Counted from the stretch's first letter, positions 51,932-63,552 are shown. The stretch is DNA of 64,000 nt from Acetobacter indonesiensis (GCF_000963945.1 NZ_BAMW01000015.1:186001-250000); one strand, 5' to 3'. Program-made: numbers and translations. The notes: generated by a model from the letters alone, not told the origin.

Positions 51932-52168
51932 ATGAGTGAAGAAAACGACATTCAGCACAAACTGGAAGAAAATGTTGGCCGTGTACAGGACGGTGTGGAC
52001 AGCCTACGCCATAAAGTGTCTGACACGGTAGATGATCTGGCCTGCAACAAAGGCTGCGCTGCGTTAGATGCCGTGCGCGATTGTGTGGTTGATCAGCCGG
52101 TTGTGTCAGTTGCTGTAGCTGGTTTTATCGGGTTTGTGCTTGGTGCTGTGCTGGCGCGAAAAGTCTGA
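51932..52168 (+). CDS. Small DUF883/ElaB-like membrane-anchored protein
   Basis: The 78-residue protein has a charged amphipathic N-terminal half (SEENDIQHKLEENVGRVQDG) and one C-terminal membrane helix (SVAVAGFIGFVLGAVLARKV). This is the layout of ElaB/YqjD proteins, which attach to ribosomes at the membrane in stationary phase in E. coli. A less common feature is three cysteines in the middle (LACNKGCAALDAVRDC). AAGGAG lies 7 nt before the ATG at 51932. The assignment is by layout and composition. Confidence 0.7.
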   Translation: MSEENDIQHKLEENVGRVQDGVDSLRHKVSDTVDDLACNKGCAALDAVRDCVVDQPVVSVAVAGFIGFVLGAVLARKV

Positions 52169-52217
52169 GTTCTATCCAGTATTTTTACGGTTCTGCTGTG
52201 TTTAGGGAGTATGTGAC

Positions 52218-52394
52218 ATGCTGAAATGGGCCTTATTTTTTCTGGTAATCTCCATTATCGCCGGTCTTTTCGGCTTCGGGGGGATTTCTTCCGCAGCCGC
52301 TGGTATGGCAAAAATTCTGTTCTTTATTGCGATTGTTCTGTTTGTTGTCTTCCTGGTGGTCGCTCTGCTGGCCGGGCGAGCGATAACGCGATAA
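52218..52394 (+). CDS. Small two-helix membrane protein, DUF1328/YtjA family
   Basis: A 58-residue open frame ([20 protein letters not shown], then [16 protein letters not shown], ending AGRAITR) matches the DUF1328 (YtjA) family in length and motif. It contains two membrane helices and a GFGG turn. The function of the family is not established. It sits 49 nt after the DUF883-type gene with TTAGGGAG upstream, probably in the same transcript, and ends before a terminator. Confidence 0.85.
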   Translation: MLKWALFFLVISIIAGLFGFGGISSAAAGMAKILFFIAIVLFVVFLVVALLAGRAITR

Positions 52395-52417
52395 CCGAAC
52401 ATAATTTTTATTAAACG

Positions 52418-52461
52418 AAAGACCCCGGTTTGAAAAAGCCGGGGTCTTTTTTTGTTTTTTA
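52418..52461. terminator. Bidirectional terminator between the YtjA-like gene and the mdt operon
   Basis: AAAGACCCCGG pairs with CCGGGGTCTTT around a 10-nt loop, followed by TTTTGTTTTTT. On the other strand T-rich sequence also follows (CGTTTAATAAAAATT), so it can end both convergent transcripts. Confidence 0.88.
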
Positions 52462-52527
52462 GGGGCTAATAAAAAAGCCCCATGCAGGTGGGTCTTTTTA
52501 CAAAATCTAATCTCCGCTCTGCTGGAC

Positions 52528-54102
52528 TTATTTTCTGTTGCTGGGCAGGAAGTTTTTGTCTTTTTGGATAAAAGACGGCAGGAACGGATTGTCTTTCTGC
52601 ATGGAGTTTTTGCTGGGAAGTTCGGAAACATTCCAGCCACCACCCAGATTTTGAATAAGCGTGACAGAATCAAGAATACGGTTTTGCTGAATTTGCAGGG
52701 CCGTTTCAGCGTTTGAAAGGGCTGTCACTTCTGACGTAATGACCGTGGTATAAATCTGTGTGCCTGCCAGATACTGGTTCAGGGCCACTGTAACCGCACG
52801 GTTTGCAGCCTGAACAGCCACCTGCTGCTGGTCGGCCTGCTGGGCCAGAATACGCAGGTTTGAAAGCTGATCTTCTACACCTTGCAGGGCGGTCAGGACG
52901 GTCTGCCGATAGGTGGCAACGTAGTAATCATAATTGGCATCTGCTTCATGCACCGCGGCTGTACGGCTGCCACCTGAAAACAGCGTTTCGGTAGCAGATG
53001 CGCCCAGAGACCAGATACGGTTGGCAACCTGAACCAATGTGCCGACAGGGTCCCCACTGTAGGAGTACGATGCTGTGAGTTTGACTTCGGGGTAGAAGGC
53101 AGCAATCGCTGCACCAATCTGGGCGTTGTATTCTTCCATGCGTCGTTCAGCCGCCGCAACATCCGGCCTGCGCTCCAGCAACTGTGCGGGTACAGAAACC
53201 GGAATGGCAGGGATAGTGCGTGGCAGTTGACCGGGGGCCAGAGACAGATCAGCCGGGGCTTTACCAATCAGAACGGCAATGGCATGTTCATAGACCGCAC
53301 GGTTGGCCTGAGTGGCTGTCGCCTGTGCCCGTGTCTGCTCTAGCTGGGTTTGGGCTTGTAGCAGGGTTGTTGGGTCGGCTGTGCCAGCTTCGTACTGGTT
53401 GCGCGTAATCTGATAAGAGCGTTCGTAGAATTTTACATTTCGCTGTAGCAGATCATACAGGCTGTCCTGATACCGCATATTGAAATAGGCGGTTGCTAGC
53501 TGAGCCTGATAGGAAAGCCGTGCATTGGCAAGATCTGCTGCACTGGCCTGTGTTTCCGTCACCTGCGCCTGAATCTGACGGCGGATTTTACCCCATAGAT
53601 CAAGATCCCACGATGCGGTGGGGCCCATGCCATAAGTGTTTTCGGTGGAGTTTGATGGCGTATAGCCTGTTGAGGCGTCCGTTGTGCCGTAATTGACAAT
53701 GGTGCCACTTGAGCGTGAACCACGGCCCGTACTCTGGCGGTTAAAGGACAGAGAGCCGCTTAAGGTCGGATAAAGCTGCGCCCGCACCGAGTTGATGGTT
53801 GCCCGTGCATTGCTATAGCGGGCCTCGTATTCCTTAACGTTCTGGTTATTCAGTTCAACCTGCGCTTCAAGCTGGTTCAGGATGGGATCATTATAAATGG
53901 TCCACCATGAGCCTTTGGGCAGTTCTGCCAGCGCGGGGTTGGCGTAGTTCCAACCGGGGGCGGGGCGCAGTTCCTTGAACTTGGGTGAAACGATAGCCGT
54001 AGGCCGTTTATAAGACGGACCAACCATGCAGCCTGTCAGAACAAGCGGTGCCAGCAGGATACCCAGACGGCGTGAAAACGGACGGGAGGGAAAAAGCGTC
54101 AT
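52528..54102 (-). CDS. RND efflux outer-membrane lipoprotein (NodT family)
   Basis: The 524-residue outer-membrane factor has a lipobox LTGC (acylated Cys25) followed by MVGPSYKRP, duplicated OEP domains with QLLERRPDVAAAERRM, and VTLIQNLGGGWNVSELP near the end. The last 35 residues contain a short Lys/Asp/Phe/Leu-rich repeat (DNPFLPSF, KDKNFLPSN). It lies 9 nt after the MdtC-like gene and serves as the exit duct of this pump. E. coli mdtABC has no dedicated channel gene and uses TolC instead. Confidence 0.93.
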   Translation of the reverse strand: MTLFPSRPFSRRLGILLAPLVLTGCMVGPSYKRPTAIVSPKFKELRPAPGWNYANPALAELPKGSWWTIYNDPILNQLEAQVELNNQNVKEYEARYSNARATINSVRAQLYPTLSGSLSFNRQSTGRGSRSSGTIVNYGTTDASTGYTPSNSTENTYGMGPTASWDLDLWGKIRRQIQAQVTETQASAADLANARLSYQAQLATAYFNMRYQDSLYDLLQRNVKFYERSYQITRNQYEAGTADPTTLLQAQTQLEQTRAQATATQANRAVYEHAIAVLIGKAPADLSLAPGQLPRTIPAIPVSVPAQLLERRPDVAAAERRMEEYNAQIGAAIAAFYPEVKLTASYSYSGDPVGTLVQVANRIWSLGASATETLFSGGSRTAAVHEADANYDYYVATYRQTVLTALQGVEDQLSNLRILAQQADQQQVAVQAANRAVTVALNQYLAGTQIYTTVITSEVTALSNAETALQIQQNRILDSVTLIQNLGGGWNVSELPSKNSMQKDNPFLPSFIQKDKNFLPSNRK

Positions 54103-54111
54103 CTGTATTCT

Positions 54112-57100
54112 TCAGGTATCTTGCGTGTTACGGGAGAAAAAGAGGGGCCGGAATTTCACCTGTTGCAACCGCAGGCGGAGGGTATCCAGCATCAGGTAAA
54201 TAACGGGCGTTGTATAGAGGGTAAGCGCCTGACTGACGAATAGCCCCCCTACAATGGCAATACCCAACGGGCGGCGCAGTTCAGCCCCATACCCATTGGC
54301 AACAATCAAGGGCGCAGCGCCCAAGGCCGCGGCAATGGATGTCATCATGATGGGGCGGAAGCGCAGCAGGCAGGCTGTGCGAATGGCCTCTAGCGGGGAA
54401 AGGTTGTTTTCGCGTTCAGCCGCGATTGCAAAATCGACAAGCATAATTGCGTTTTTTTTCACAATCCCGATCAGCAGGATGACGCCAATCATGGCAATGA
54501 GGGAAAATTCCTCACCGGCTAATTGCAGCGCCAGTAACGCACCGACACCAGCCGATGGCAGCGTGGAAAGAATGGTCAGCGGGTGAATGTAGCTTTCATA
54601 TAGCACACCCAGCGTGACATACACGGCAACCAGTGCGGCCAGAATAAGCAGTGGTTCGTTATTCACGGTTTTCTGAAACTGCGCGGCGTTACCAGCAAAA
54701 CTGCCGTGAATGTTTGATGGCATGTGGAGTGCCACCTGTTCGGCCTGAATAATCTGCGTTGCGGCCCCAAGTGACACACCGCTGGCCAGATTAAAGGAGA
54801 TGGTGGTGGCGACCGACTGCCCCTGATGATTAACGGAAAGGGGGGTATTGGTTGGCTTGATCTGCGAGACCAGAGACAGGGGCACCATGGAAGAGGACGA
54901 TGTAGAAACAGCTGATCCGTTTGACGCCCCATTACCGCCAGCCAAAGCGTTGGCAATCTGGTTTTTGAAAGACTGGCTGCTAAGAGACGCAGCCGAACTG
55001 TTGCCAGAGGAATTCCGCCCCGTTGTATTGCGTACACGCACGGTATTGGACTTTGTGCCGCCGCCGGCAGAACCACCTGAGACACTGACCCAGACCTGCA
55101 TCAGGCTGTTTGGGTTAGACCAGTAGTTCGGGTCTGCTTCCATAACAACGCGGTATTGGTTCAGCGAATTGTAAATGACAGAAGCAGCGCGCTGGCCGAA
55201 AGCATCATACAGCGTGTTAGACAGAAGCTGTGGCGTGATGCTGACACGAGAGGATGTGTCACGGTCGATATCAACATCAACGGCCGATCCACCCTGCTGC
55301 ACATCGGAAGAGAGTTCGGTCAGTTCAGGATGTTTGCCAAGTGCGGCAAGCAGCGCGTCTGTCCAGTGATACAGTTCGGATGCATCTTCCCCTTCAAGGG
55401 TATATTGATAGGCCGCATTGCTTTGGCGCGCCCCAGCCCGTACTGCGCCGGGCTGCATCAGAAAGAACTGAGCCCCAACCATGTTGGCAAACTTCTTTTC
55501 AATGCGTTCAATTAATTCCGTCGGGGTATCGTGACGTTCGCTCTTGTCCTTCAGTTGAAGGAACATATTGGCTGAATTGGAAGAACCACGCCCCCCCATG
55601 AAGCTGGCAACACTTTGCACATCAGGGTCTTTTTTAATGACATCCTGAATTTCAATCAGCTTTTTAGAAAGAGACTGAAAGGAAATACTTTGGTCACCGC
55701 GTACGTGGCCCATCAGCATGCCAGTGTCTTCGGTTGGGAAAAACCCTTTCTGCATGCTGATAAACAGGGTGACAATCATGACCAGCGTTAGGGGCAGGGA
55801 AAGCAGCACCAGCTTGCGGTATTTTAAAGCCACTTCCAGTGACCGCGCATATGCTGACTGAAGGCCGTCAATCTGTCGGGTCATGAACGCAGTCAAAACC
55901 GCAGCAATACCAGACGATTTTTTATGAAGGTCTTCTGGCTTCAGAAGCTGTGCCGCCATCATGGGCGTAAGGGTCAGTGACAGCACCATTGAAATAAGAA
56001 TGGTGATGGAGACTGTCATTGCGAATTCATGGAACAATCGTCCGGCCAGACCGCCGAGTAACAGAATGGGTAAAAAAACAGCAATCAGTGAAATTGAAAT
56101 TGAAATAACCGTAAATGCGACCTCACTACTGCCTTTAAGCGCCGCGTCACGTGGGGAGAAGCCTTCTTCGATGTAGCGGGCAATGTTTTCCATCACCACA
56201 ATGGCGTCATCGACCACAAACCCGGTGGAAACCGTCAGAGCCATGAGGGACATATTATCGAGCGAATAGCCCAGCAACCGCATAACGCCGAACGTGGCGA
56301 TAATGGATGTCGGTACCACGATTGCGGGAATTAATGTCATGCGGACGGAGTGCAGAAACGCCAGCACAACCAGCACCACCAATATGACCGAGATAACAAG
56401 TGTCAGTTGTGTATCGGCCAGAGACGCGCGGATGGTGAGGGAGCGGTCTAGCCCGATATGAAGGTCAACACCGCCCGGCAGTGCGGCACGCAACATGGGC
56501 AGCTTCGCGTTGATTTCATCAACCGTCTGGATGACATTTGCACCCGCCTGCGGAAAGACGATGGCAATGACAGAGCGTGAACTATTGAAGAAACCCGCAT
56601 TGCGTAAATCTTCAACGCTATCATTTACAACGGCCACATCTGCCAGCCGGACGGGGCGGCTGTTGCGCCAGGCAATAATCAGATCACGGTATGATTGGGC
56701 GCTGCGGGCCTGATCATTAGTATCAAGCGTGAAGCGCGTGCCGTTCTGGTCAATAATCCCTTTTGGACCATGCGCATTTGCGGACGCCAGAGCGGCACGG
56801 ACATCTTCAAAACCAATGCCATATTGGTACAAAGGCAGTGGGTTGATTTCCACACGTACGGCGGGCAGGGAACTGCCGCCAATTTCAACCTGCCCAACAC
56901 CCCGAATTTGTGAAAGATGCTGCACCAGAACATTGGTTGCATAATCGTAAAGCTGTGCAGGGGTGTGCGTGTCAGATGTCAGCGCCAGAATGAGAATAGG
57001 CGCGCCATTGGGGTTGGCTTTTGAATAGCTGGGGTTCTGCCGCAGGGACGACGGCAGGTCAGCATGGGCGGCCTGAAGGGCCGCTTCGACATCTCGCGCT

Positions 57101-57411
57101 GCACCATTGATATCGCGTGACAGCGCAAACTGAAGCGTGATGCGTGTGGTGTTCTGTGAAGATTGCGACGTCATTTCCGTAAGGTCGGCAATCTGACCCA
57201 AATGACGTTCTAGCGGGGCGGCAACGGCGCTGGCAATTTCTTCAGGTGACCCGCCGGGCTGGCGGGCCTGCACCTGAATAACCGGGAAATCGACGTTCGG
57301 CAGATCTGCTACCGGCAGGCTCCTGTAACCCAGCGCCCCTGCAATCAGAAGCGCCACGGTCATTAGGATGGTGGCAACAGGCCGGTCAATGAAGATCCGG
57401 CTGATGTTCAC
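54112..57411 (-). CDS. mdtC: MdtC-like RND efflux permease subunit
   Basis: The 1099-residue protein matches MdtC throughout: [36 protein letters not shown] text ([20 protein letters not shown]), TM4 aspartates in [14 protein letters not shown] and the TM10 lysine in [14 protein letters not shown]. MdtB and MdtC form a mixed trimer that exports bile salts, novobiocin and related compounds in E. coli. The start is a GTG at 57411 that overlaps the upstream stop (GTGA). An in-frame ATG further upstream would extend it inside the previous gene. A Ser/Gly/Asn/Thr-rich insertion of about 65 residues sits near 777-842. Confidence 0.93.
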   Translation of the reverse strand: MNISRIFIDRPVATILMTVALLIAGALGYRSLPVADLPNVDFPVIQVQARQPGGSPEEIASAVAAPLERHLGQIADLTEMTSQSSQNTTRITLQFALSRDINGAARDVEAALQAAHADLPSSLRQNPSYSKANPNGAPILILALTSDTHTPAQLYDYATNVLVQHLSQIRGVGQVEIGGSSLPAVRVEINPLPLYQYGIGFEDVRAALASANAHGPKGIIDQNGTRFTLDTNDQARSAQSYRDLIIAWRNSRPVRLADVAVVNDSVEDLRNAGFFNSSRSVIAIVFPQAGANVIQTVDEINAKLPMLRAALPGGVDLHIGLDRSLTIRASLADTQLTLVISVILVVLVVLAFLHSVRMTLIPAIVVPTSIIATFGVMRLLGYSLDNMSLMALTVSTGFVVDDAIVVMENIARYIEEGFSPRDAALKGSSEVAFTVISISISLIAVFLPILLLGGLAGRLFHEFAMTVSITILISMVLSLTLTPMMAAQLLKPEDLHKKSSGIAAVLTAFMTRQIDGLQSAYARSLEVALKYRKLVLLSLPLTLVMIVTLFISMQKGFFPTEDTGMLMGHVRGDQSISFQSLSKKLIEIQDVIKKDPDVQSVASFMGGRGSSNSANMFLQLKDKSERHDTPTELIERIEKKFANMVGAQFFLMQPGAVRAGARQSNAAYQYTLEGEDASELYHWTDALLAALGKHPELTELSSDVQQGGSAVDVDIDRDTSSRVSITPQLLSNTLYDAFGQRAASVIYNSLNQYRVVMEADPNYWSNPNSLMQVWVSVSGGSAGGGTKSNTVRVRNTTGRNSSGNSSAASLSSQSFKNQIANALAGGNGASNGSAVSTSSSSMVPLSLVSQIKPTNTPLSVNHQGQSVATTISFNLASGVSLGAATQIIQAEQVALHMPSNIHGSFAGNAAQFQKTVNNEPLLILAALVAVYVTLGVLYESYIHPLTILSTLPSAGVGALLALQLAGEEFSLIAMIGVILLIGIVKKNAIMLVDFAIAAERENNLSPLEAIRTACLLRFRPIMMTSIAAALGAAPLIVANGYGAELRRPLGIAIVGGLFVSQALTLYTTPVIYLMLDTLRLRLQQVKFRPLFFSRNTQDT

Positions 57412-60400
57412 GGCGCTGTCTGCTCGGATGGAGAAGTGCCATGTCCGCGCTGCCGCCATGTGTTCCAGCGGTGTGCCCACGTATCAAGCGTGTAGTAGAT
57501 CACCGGTGTGGTAAACAGCGTTAGCAACTGTGACAGTGCCAGACCACCAATAATCGCCAGTCCTAGCGGGTAGCGCAGTTCAGACCCGGTGCCCTGTGAA
57601 ATGACCATAGGCACAGCGCCCAGCATGGCTGCCAGAGTTGTCATGAGAATAGGCCGGAAACGCAGGGTTGCCGCCTGACGGATAGATTGCAGGGAGTCCA
57701 TGCCATGCTCACGCTCTGCCTCCAGTGCAAAGTCGATCATCATGATGGCGTTTTTCTTCACAATGCCAATCAGCAGAACAATGCCGATAATGCCCATGAC
57801 ATCCAGCCCGGCCCCAGCAACCCACAGGGTTAACAGGGCACCAATAGCGGCGGAGGGCAGGGTGGAGAGAATGGTAACAGGGTGAATGAAGCTTTCGTAC
57901 AGAATACCCAGCACGATATACACAGCAATCAACGCCGCAGCGACCAGGAACAGCTCGTTACTGAGCGAGCCTTCAAATGCTGCGGCTGTGCCCTGAAACG
58001 ATGTCTGGAATGACGCTGGTAGGCCGATTTCTTCTTCTACCTTACGGATGGCATCCGTGGCGTCACCTAGAGAATAGCCGGGTGCCAGATTGAAGGAGAT
58101 TGTGGTTGCCGGGAACTGACCGAAATGCGTGATGAGCAGCGGGGCCGTTTCATGCGTAACAGTCGTTACAGCAGCCAATGGCACCAGGCCTGACGTTGGG
58201 GAGCGCGTTGGCCCAGACGAACTTTCACCCGAATTACCGCTGATACCCGGCAGATAAAGCTGGTTCAGCGAATACAGGCTGCTTTGGAAGCGTGGGTCAG
58301 CTTCCAGAATAACGCGATACTGGTTTGACTGAGTGTAGATGGTTGAAATCTGACGCTGGCCAAAGCTGTCATACAGCACGTTATCAATGGTCTGGGGCGT
58401 GATGGAGTAGCGCGCACCCGTTGTCCGGTCGAGCGTGACTTTTGCCACCAGTCCTTGCGCCTGAAGGTCAGAGGTCACATCAGACAGGGCAGGTTGTGCC
58501 CGCAGTTTTTCGAGCAGCTTGGGCACCCAGGTTTTGAAGGCATCGTAATCCGGGTTTTCAAGCAGGAACTGATACTGCGTTGCCGTTACCGTCGTATCCA
58601 GGGACAGATCCTGAATGGGCTGCATATACAGCTTGATGCCGGTTACCTGCGCCGTTTCCTGCGACAGTCGGCGAGCAATGGCCGCAGCACTGCTGGAGCG
58701 CGCATCATGGTCTTTCAGGTTGATCAGAAAACGGCCCTGATTCAGCGTCGCATTCTGCCCGTCCACACCAATGAAGGAGGACAGGGAGACAACGTCCGGG
58801 TCTTTCAGAATGACCTTGGCCAGTTCCTGCTGATGGTCCTTCATGCTGTCGAACGAGATTGACTGCGCGGCGACAGAAATCCCCTGAATGACGCCTGTAT
58901 CCTGTTCAGGGAAGAAGCCTTTGGGAATAACGAAAGCCAACACGCCGGTCAGCACCAATGTGCCAATGGCAACCATCAGCGTCAGAACGCGGTGTGCCAG
59001 CACGACATCCAGCGCCCGGTCATAGGCGGCAATCAGCTTTTCAGTCGCGATTTCCACCCGGGCAGACCAGCGTTGAAACGCTGTTGTGGCGCTGGCTTCA
59101 TCATGCGGGCGTTCGGTCAGCATGCGGGCGCACATCATGGGCACTAGCGTCAGCGACACAACGGCCGAGAGCACGATGGTGATTGACAGCGTCATGGCAA
59201 ATTCGTGGAACAGGCGTCCCACAACGTCACCCATGAACAGCAGCGGGATAAGCACCGCAATAAGCGAAATTGTCAGCGAGATAATGGTGAAGCCGATTTC
59301 ACCTGCGCCCTTTATCGAGGCAGACATCCGGTCTTCACCAGCTTCAACATAGCGCGAGATGTTCTCGATCATCACGATCGCATCGTCCACCACAAAGCCG
59401 GTGGCGATGGTCAGCGCCATCAGCGACAGGTTATCGAGCGAGAAATCAAGCAGATACATGATGGCCAGCGTGCCGATAATGGACAGCGGCACGGACAGGC
59501 TGGGAATAATGGTGGCAGGCACGTTGCGCAGAAAAACAAAGATAACCGCAACAACCAGAACCAGCGCCAGAAACAGCTCAAACTCCACATCGGCCACGGA
59601 GGCGCGAATGGTGGTGGTGCGGTCTGTCAGCGGCACAATATCAATGCCCGGCGGCAAAGACTTACGCAGGATGGGAAGCTCTGCCTTGATGTTGTCCACC
59701 ACGGCAATCACGTTGGCACCGGGCTGACGCTGCACGTTCATAATCAGTGCAGGGGTCAGATTGGACCATGCTGCAAGCTGTGTATTTTCCGCACCAATTA
59801 CAACAGTTGCCACATCGCGCACACGAATAGGTCCACTGTTCTGATAGGCAATGACCTGATTCAGCAGCGTATCAATGGATGTAATCTGCCCATCGACCCG
59901 CAATGTTGCCGCACGGGTTGCGCCGTCAAACGTACCTGTGGGGGAGTTGACGTTGACGTTGCCAATGGTGGTGCGCAGCGTATCAAGGTCTATGCCGTAG
60001 GATGTCAGCTTGGGAATATTGACCCGCACGCGAATGGCTTTGCGGTTGCCGCCCGACAGGGTGACAAGCCCGACGCCTGAAATCTGACTGATTTTCTGTG
60101 CCAGCCGTGTATCAACATAGTCTTCAACTTCAGGCAGCGGAATGGTTGAGGACGTAATACCTAGTGTCAGAACGGGTGTGTCGGCCGGGTTGACCTTGGC
60201 GTAGATTGGCGGGGCGGGCAGGTCAGTTGGCAGCAGGGAGTTAGCCTGATTGATGGCGGCCTGCACTTCCTGTTCTGCCACATCCATCGACATGGTCAGG
60301 CTGAAACGCAGCGTAATGACGGATGCCCCGCCCGATGAGCGAGACGTCATCTGGTCCAGACCCGGCATCTGGCCAAACTGCGTTTCCAGCGGGGCAGTGA

Positions 60401-60587
60401 CGGACGTTGCCATGACGTCTGGCCCGGCACCGGGGTAGAATGTTTCAACCGTAATGGTTGGGTAATCGACCTGCGGCAGGGCCGACACGGGCAGGAAGTG
60501 GTATCCCAGCAGGCCCGCCATCAGAATGGCGAACATCAGCAGGGTGGTGGCAACCGGCCTGCGGATAAAGAGACCTGATGGGTTCAC
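57408..60587 (-). CDS. mdtB: MdtB-like RND efflux permease subunit
   Basis: The 1059-residue permease matches Mdt[41 protein letters not shown], the TM4 aspartates in [14 protein letters not shown], and TM10 [20 protein letters not shown]. It pairs with the MdtC-like subunit that follows (4-bp overlap). The start is a GTG at 60587 overlapping the adaptor stop (GTGA). Near residues 778-802 there is a Gly/Ser/Pro-rich insertion at the same place as the longer one in the MdtC-like protein. Confidence 0.93.
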   Translation of the reverse strand: MNPSGLFIRRPVATTLLMFAILMAGLLGYHFLPVSALPQVDYPTITVETFYPGAGPDVMATSVTAPLETQFGQMPGLDQMTSRSSGGASVITLRFSLTMSMDVAEQEVQAAINQANSLLPTDLPAPPIYAKVNPADTPVLTLGITSSTIPLPEVEDYVDTRLAQKISQISGVGLVTLSGGNRKAIRVRVNIPKLTSYGIDLDTLRTTIGNVNVNSPTGTFDGATRAATLRVDGQITSIDTLLNQVIAYQNSGPIRVRDVATVVIGAENTQLAAWSNLTPALIMNVQRQPGANVIAVVDNIKAELPILRKSLPPGIDIVPLTDRTTTIRASVADVEFELFLALVLVVAVIFVFLRNVPATIIPSLSVPLSIIGTLAIMYLLDFSLDNLSLMALTIATGFVVDDAIVMIENISRYVEAGEDRMSASIKGAGEIGFTIISLTISLIAVLIPLLFMGDVVGRLFHEFAMTLSITIVLSAVVSLTLVPMMCARMLTERPHDEASATTAFQRWSARVEIATEKLIAAYDRALDVVLAHRVLTLMVAIGTLVLTGVLAFVIPKGFFPEQDTGVIQGISVAAQSISFDSMKDHQQELAKVILKDPDVVSLSSFIGVDGQNATLNQGRFLINLKDHDARSSSAAAIARRLSQETAQVTGIKLYMQPIQDLSLDTTVTATQYQFLLENPDYDAFKTWVPKLLEKLRAQPALSDVTSDLQAQGLVAKVTLDRTTGARYSITPQTIDNVLYDSFGQRQISTIYTQSNQYRVILEADPRFQSSLYSLNQLYLPGISGNSGESSSGPTRSPTSGLVPLAAVTTVTHETAPLLITHFGQFPATTISFNLAPGYSLGDATDAIRKVEEEIGLPASFQTSFQGTAAAFEGSLSNELFLVAAALIAVYIVLGILYESFIHPVTILSTLPSAAIGALLTLWVAGAGLDVMGIIGIVLLIGIVKKNAIMMIDFALEAEREHGMDSLQSIRQAATLRFRPILMTTLAAMLGAVPMVISQGTGSELRYPLGLAIIGGLALSQLLTLFTTPVIYYTLDTWAHRWNTWRQRGHGTSPSEQTAP

Positions 60588-61870
60588 GGGGTCGGTGTAC
60601 CTGCTGAGGGTTTCGCTGGGTCTGATTTGTCAGAGGCAGGTTCTGCCGCGGGGATGCTGACTTTGGTGCCAGCCCGCAGATGGTCCGTGCCATCTGTCAC
60701 AACGCGATCACCCGTTTTCAGGCCGCCGCTGACAACCGTGCGGTTGCCATCAGAAATGCCAACCGTAACGGGGCGCACTTCCACGGTGTTATCCGATTTC
60801 ACCACATACACAAACTGGCCGGACGGGCCGGTTTGCAAAGACGTAGCCGGAACAAGGATGACATCTTGCAGCGTCTTCACCAACAGCCGAGCATTAACGA
60901 ACTGGTTGGGGAACAGATGTTCATCCGTGTTGGGATAGATGGCGCGCAGGCGCACGGTGCCCGTTGCGGTGTCAATCTGGCTATCAAGCGTGCTGACTGT
61001 GCCGTCTGCAATTTTGTGGGTGTTGGAGCTATCCCACGCTTCAACCTGAAGCGAGCCATTGGCGCGAAGCTGCTCGGCAACCTGCGGAAGCTGATCTTGC
61101 GGTAGCGTGAAAATAACGGAAATAGGCTGCATCTGGGTCAAGACGGCCAGACCGCCTGATTGCCCTGCCGTGACGTAGTTCCCTTTATCAACCGCACGGA
61201 TACCAATGCGACCATCAACCGGGGCGATGATGTGACAGTAGATAATCTGAAGTTTCTGGTTATCGACCAGAGCCTGATCAGATTTAACCGTGCCTTCCAT
61301 CTGTTCGACGGTAAATTCCTGATCACGCGCCGTTTTTGCGTCGATACTGTCCTGTTTGATCAGGCGCTGATACCGGGCGTTGTCAACACGTGCCTGTGCC
61401 AACTGCGCCTTGGCCTGCTGTAACTGGCCTTCATACTGAGCGAGCTGCACTTCGTATGGGCGCGTATCAATCAGAGCCAGTAGGTCACCTTTGTGAACAT
61501 GCTGTCCTTCCTTGAACAGCACATCCATCAGATACCCTTCAACGCGGGTCTGGACCGTCACGTTGGTAATCGGCACCACCGTGCCAAGTTCGGTCAGGAC
61601 AACAGGCATCTGACCTGTTTTGACAACCTCAACCGCAACAGGCTGAACATCAGTACCACCAGCGGCCCCCGGAGCCTGCTGTTGTGTGGCGTGGCGATGA
61701 CGATGTTTGCCCGACCCCGTATCCTGACCACCATGCGGGCGCAGGAATGCAAATGCCAGCACGCACACACCGGCAACGGCAACGCCGCTCCAGATCAGAC
61801 GTTTTTTTCTGGTTGATGTGCGAGGAGGCTGGGGTGAATCGGATCGAGGGTCCGTAGGGTGATTATCCAT
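60584..61870 (-). CDS. mdtA: MdtA-like RND periplasmic adaptor
   Basis: The 428-residue adaptor has one membrane anchor (about 25-43), then a His/Arg/Gln-rich linker. It has the MdtA-type start of the sandwich domain ([20 protein letters not shown]), an alpha-hairpin with [20 protein letters not shown], and [19 protein letters not shown]. The C-terminal tail is Pro/Ser/Lys-rich. I prefer the ATG at 61870. A GTG at 61927 in the same frame would add 19 residues, and neither has a strong ribosome binding site. It overlaps the MdtB-like gene by 4 bp. Confidence 0.9.
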   Translation of the reverse strand: MDNHPTDPRSDSPQPPRTSTRKKRLIWSGVAVAGVCVLAFAFLRPHGGQDTGSGKHRHRHATQQQAPGAAGGTDVQPVAVEVVKTGQMPVVLTELGTVVPITNVTVQTRVEGYLMDVLFKEGQHVHKGDLLALIDTRPYEVQLAQYEGQLQQAKAQLAQARVDNARYQRLIKQDSIDAKTARDQEFTVEQMEGTVKSDQALVDNQKLQIIYCHIIAPVDGRIGIRAVDKGNYVTAGQSGGLAVLTQMQPISVIFTLPQDQLPQVAEQLRANGSLQVEAWDSSNTHKIADGTVSTLDSQIDTATGTVRLRAIYPNTDEHLFPNQFVNARLLVKTLQDVILVPATSLQTGPSGQFVYVVKSDNTVEVRPVTVGISDGNRTVVSGGLKTGDRVVTDGTDHLRAGTKVSIPAAEPASDKSDPAKPSAGTPTP

Positions 61871-62157
61871 GGGGCGCGCGGGTCGTTCACCTAAGAGAGT
61901 GTTGAAAGCCGACGGGGCGTAATGCACCCGCGCCAGCCAGAAAACGGAGCGGTAGCTCTGCGGGTATCTCTGCCAGATTCAATGCCATTAAGAAACAACT
62001 TAAGACAAAATTAGCCGCAGACAGGCAACAGAACGAAGGTCAGCCTATACCAGAATACAGGGAGCGTCCAAGGATTATGCAGGCAGAGTATGAGTATAAA
62101 TAAAAACTTAAAAAACTTGGCCTTCTTTGTGCCTTGATGTCTGTAGGCGGCTGAATA

Positions 62158-63552
62158 TCAGTCTTTTTTTCCACTTAATGTGGCCCCGGCTGTCGGGGAA
62201 AGAGCTGCCGCCGCAGGTACAGCAAGCAGGGAAATAAGCCCTACAGTCAAAAAGGCCGCTGTGAAGTCGGCCCCTCGTGGTTCGGCATGTTTATGCAACA
62301 GGCAGCTTACCGTCAGGCTTCCCGCAGCAATGCAAATGCCGAGCGAGAGCATAAGCTGTTGCATAGTGGAATAGAAGCTGGTGGCCGCACTCATGCGTGT
62401 TGCCGGGATGTCAGCGTAGGCAATGGTGTTGTAGGCCGAAAACTGGGTGGCCTGTGCCATGCCTGCTGCAAACAGAATAGGATAGAGCGGCCAGAGTGTC
62501 TGGCCGTGCTGAAACAGTGCGATAATGGACGCTAGAATGGCGGCTGACCCACCATTGGCCATGAGTACTTTTCGGAACCCCCAGCGTTTAAGCAAAGCCG
62601 GAACCCAGGGGCGCATGGCAATGGCCCCCACAGGTGCTGCAAAAGTAATCATACCGCTTTGTGCGGCCGTTAGCCCCGCACCAATTTGCAGAAACGTGGG
62701 GATAAGGAAAGGGAATGCCCCCACAGCAATACGGGATGCCGCGCCGCCCATTACGGAAATGCGAAAGGTGGGGGTGGCCAACAGCCTGAAGTCAAGCAGA
62801 GGCGTGCTGAGGCTGCTGGCGTGACGTCCATATCCGCCCATCAGGCTGCCACCTGCGCCCAGAAGCACGAGCAGAAGGGTCGTTGTGCCCTCGTTATGGC
62901 TAATCAGTTCAGCCGCGATTGACAGAAAAGCCAAGCCGCTGCCCGCCAGCAGGAGGCCTTTGAGGTCGAACGGGGGCGGGTGCTCCATTTTAACTTCAGG
63001 GATGAAGCGGCGCGTCAGGATTAACCCGATAATGCCCACCGGAATGTTCAGGTAGAAATTCCAGCGCCAAGACAGATAGGTGGTAATCAGCCCACCCACG
63101 ACTGGCCCGAGCAAGGGACCGAGCGTTGCTGGCAGCATCATCCACGTCATGGTGCGGACCAGTTCTTCACGCGGGGTGCTGCGCAGAACCACCAGACGGC
63201 CTACCGGCACCATCAATGCGCCACCAATGCCTTGCAAAGTGCGCATACAAGCCAGAAACAGAAGGCTATGGGCGGAAGCGCATGCCACCGAGCATGTGAC
63301 AAACATGATAATGGCCCCGGTAAGAACCGTGCGGCTGCCCAACCTGTCGGCCAAAGCCCCGGAAGCGGGGATAAATATGGCTAATCCTATAATATAGGAC
63401 GTTAATGCAACGGACGTTGCAACCGTATCCACCTGCAAACTGTTAGCAATAGACGGCAGTGCAGTTGAAAGGATGGTGCCATCAAGCTGCTCCATGAACA
63501 GCATGGAGGCAACGATGAGGGCGGTAAGGTGGACGCGACTGACAGACGGCAT
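62158..63552 (-). CDS. MFS transporter, DHA2 family (MdtD-like)
   Basis: The 464-residue protein has about 14 membrane helices. The N-terminus FMEQLDGTILSTALPSIANS carries the DHA2 motif D1 form, and TLQGIGGALMVPVGRLVVLR and the GPLLGPVVGGLI motif C are clear. Several segments, such as MVPVGRLVVL and AFPFLIPTFLQIGAGL, closely resemble E. coli MdtD as I recall it. In E. coli mdtD follows mdtC, but here the gene is upstream of mdtA on the same strand, 287 nt from the chosen MdtA start. It could export organic acids, metals or drugs. Confidence 0.88.
   Translation of the reverse strand: MPSVSRVHLTALIVASMLFMEQLDGTILSTALPSIANSLQVDTVATSVALTSYIIGLAIFIPASGALADRLGSRTVLTGAIIMFVTCSVACASAHSLLFLACMRTLQGIGGALMVPVGRLVVLRSTPREELVRTMTWMMLPATLGPLLGPVVGGLITTYLSWRWNFYLNIPVGIIGLILTRRFIPEVKMEHPPPFDLKGLLLAGSGLAFLSIAAELISHNEGTTTLLLVLLGAGGSLMGGYGRHASSLSTPLLDFRLLATPTFRISVMGGAASRIAVGAFPFLIPTFLQIGAGLTAAQSGMITFAAPVGAIAMRPWVPALLKRWGFRKVLMANGGSAAILASIIALFQHGQTLWPLYPILFAAGMAQATQFSAYNTIAYADIPATRMSAATSFYSTMQQLMLSLGICIAAGSLTVSCLLHKHAEPRGADFTAAFLTVGLISLLAVPAAAALSPTAGATLSGKKD

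Noticed and set aside
57412-57480. Upstream extension of the MdtC-like gene to an ATG at 57480
   Set aside because: It would lie inside the MdtB-like gene and add residues with no match to the family. The GTG overlap at 57411 fits the other junctions.
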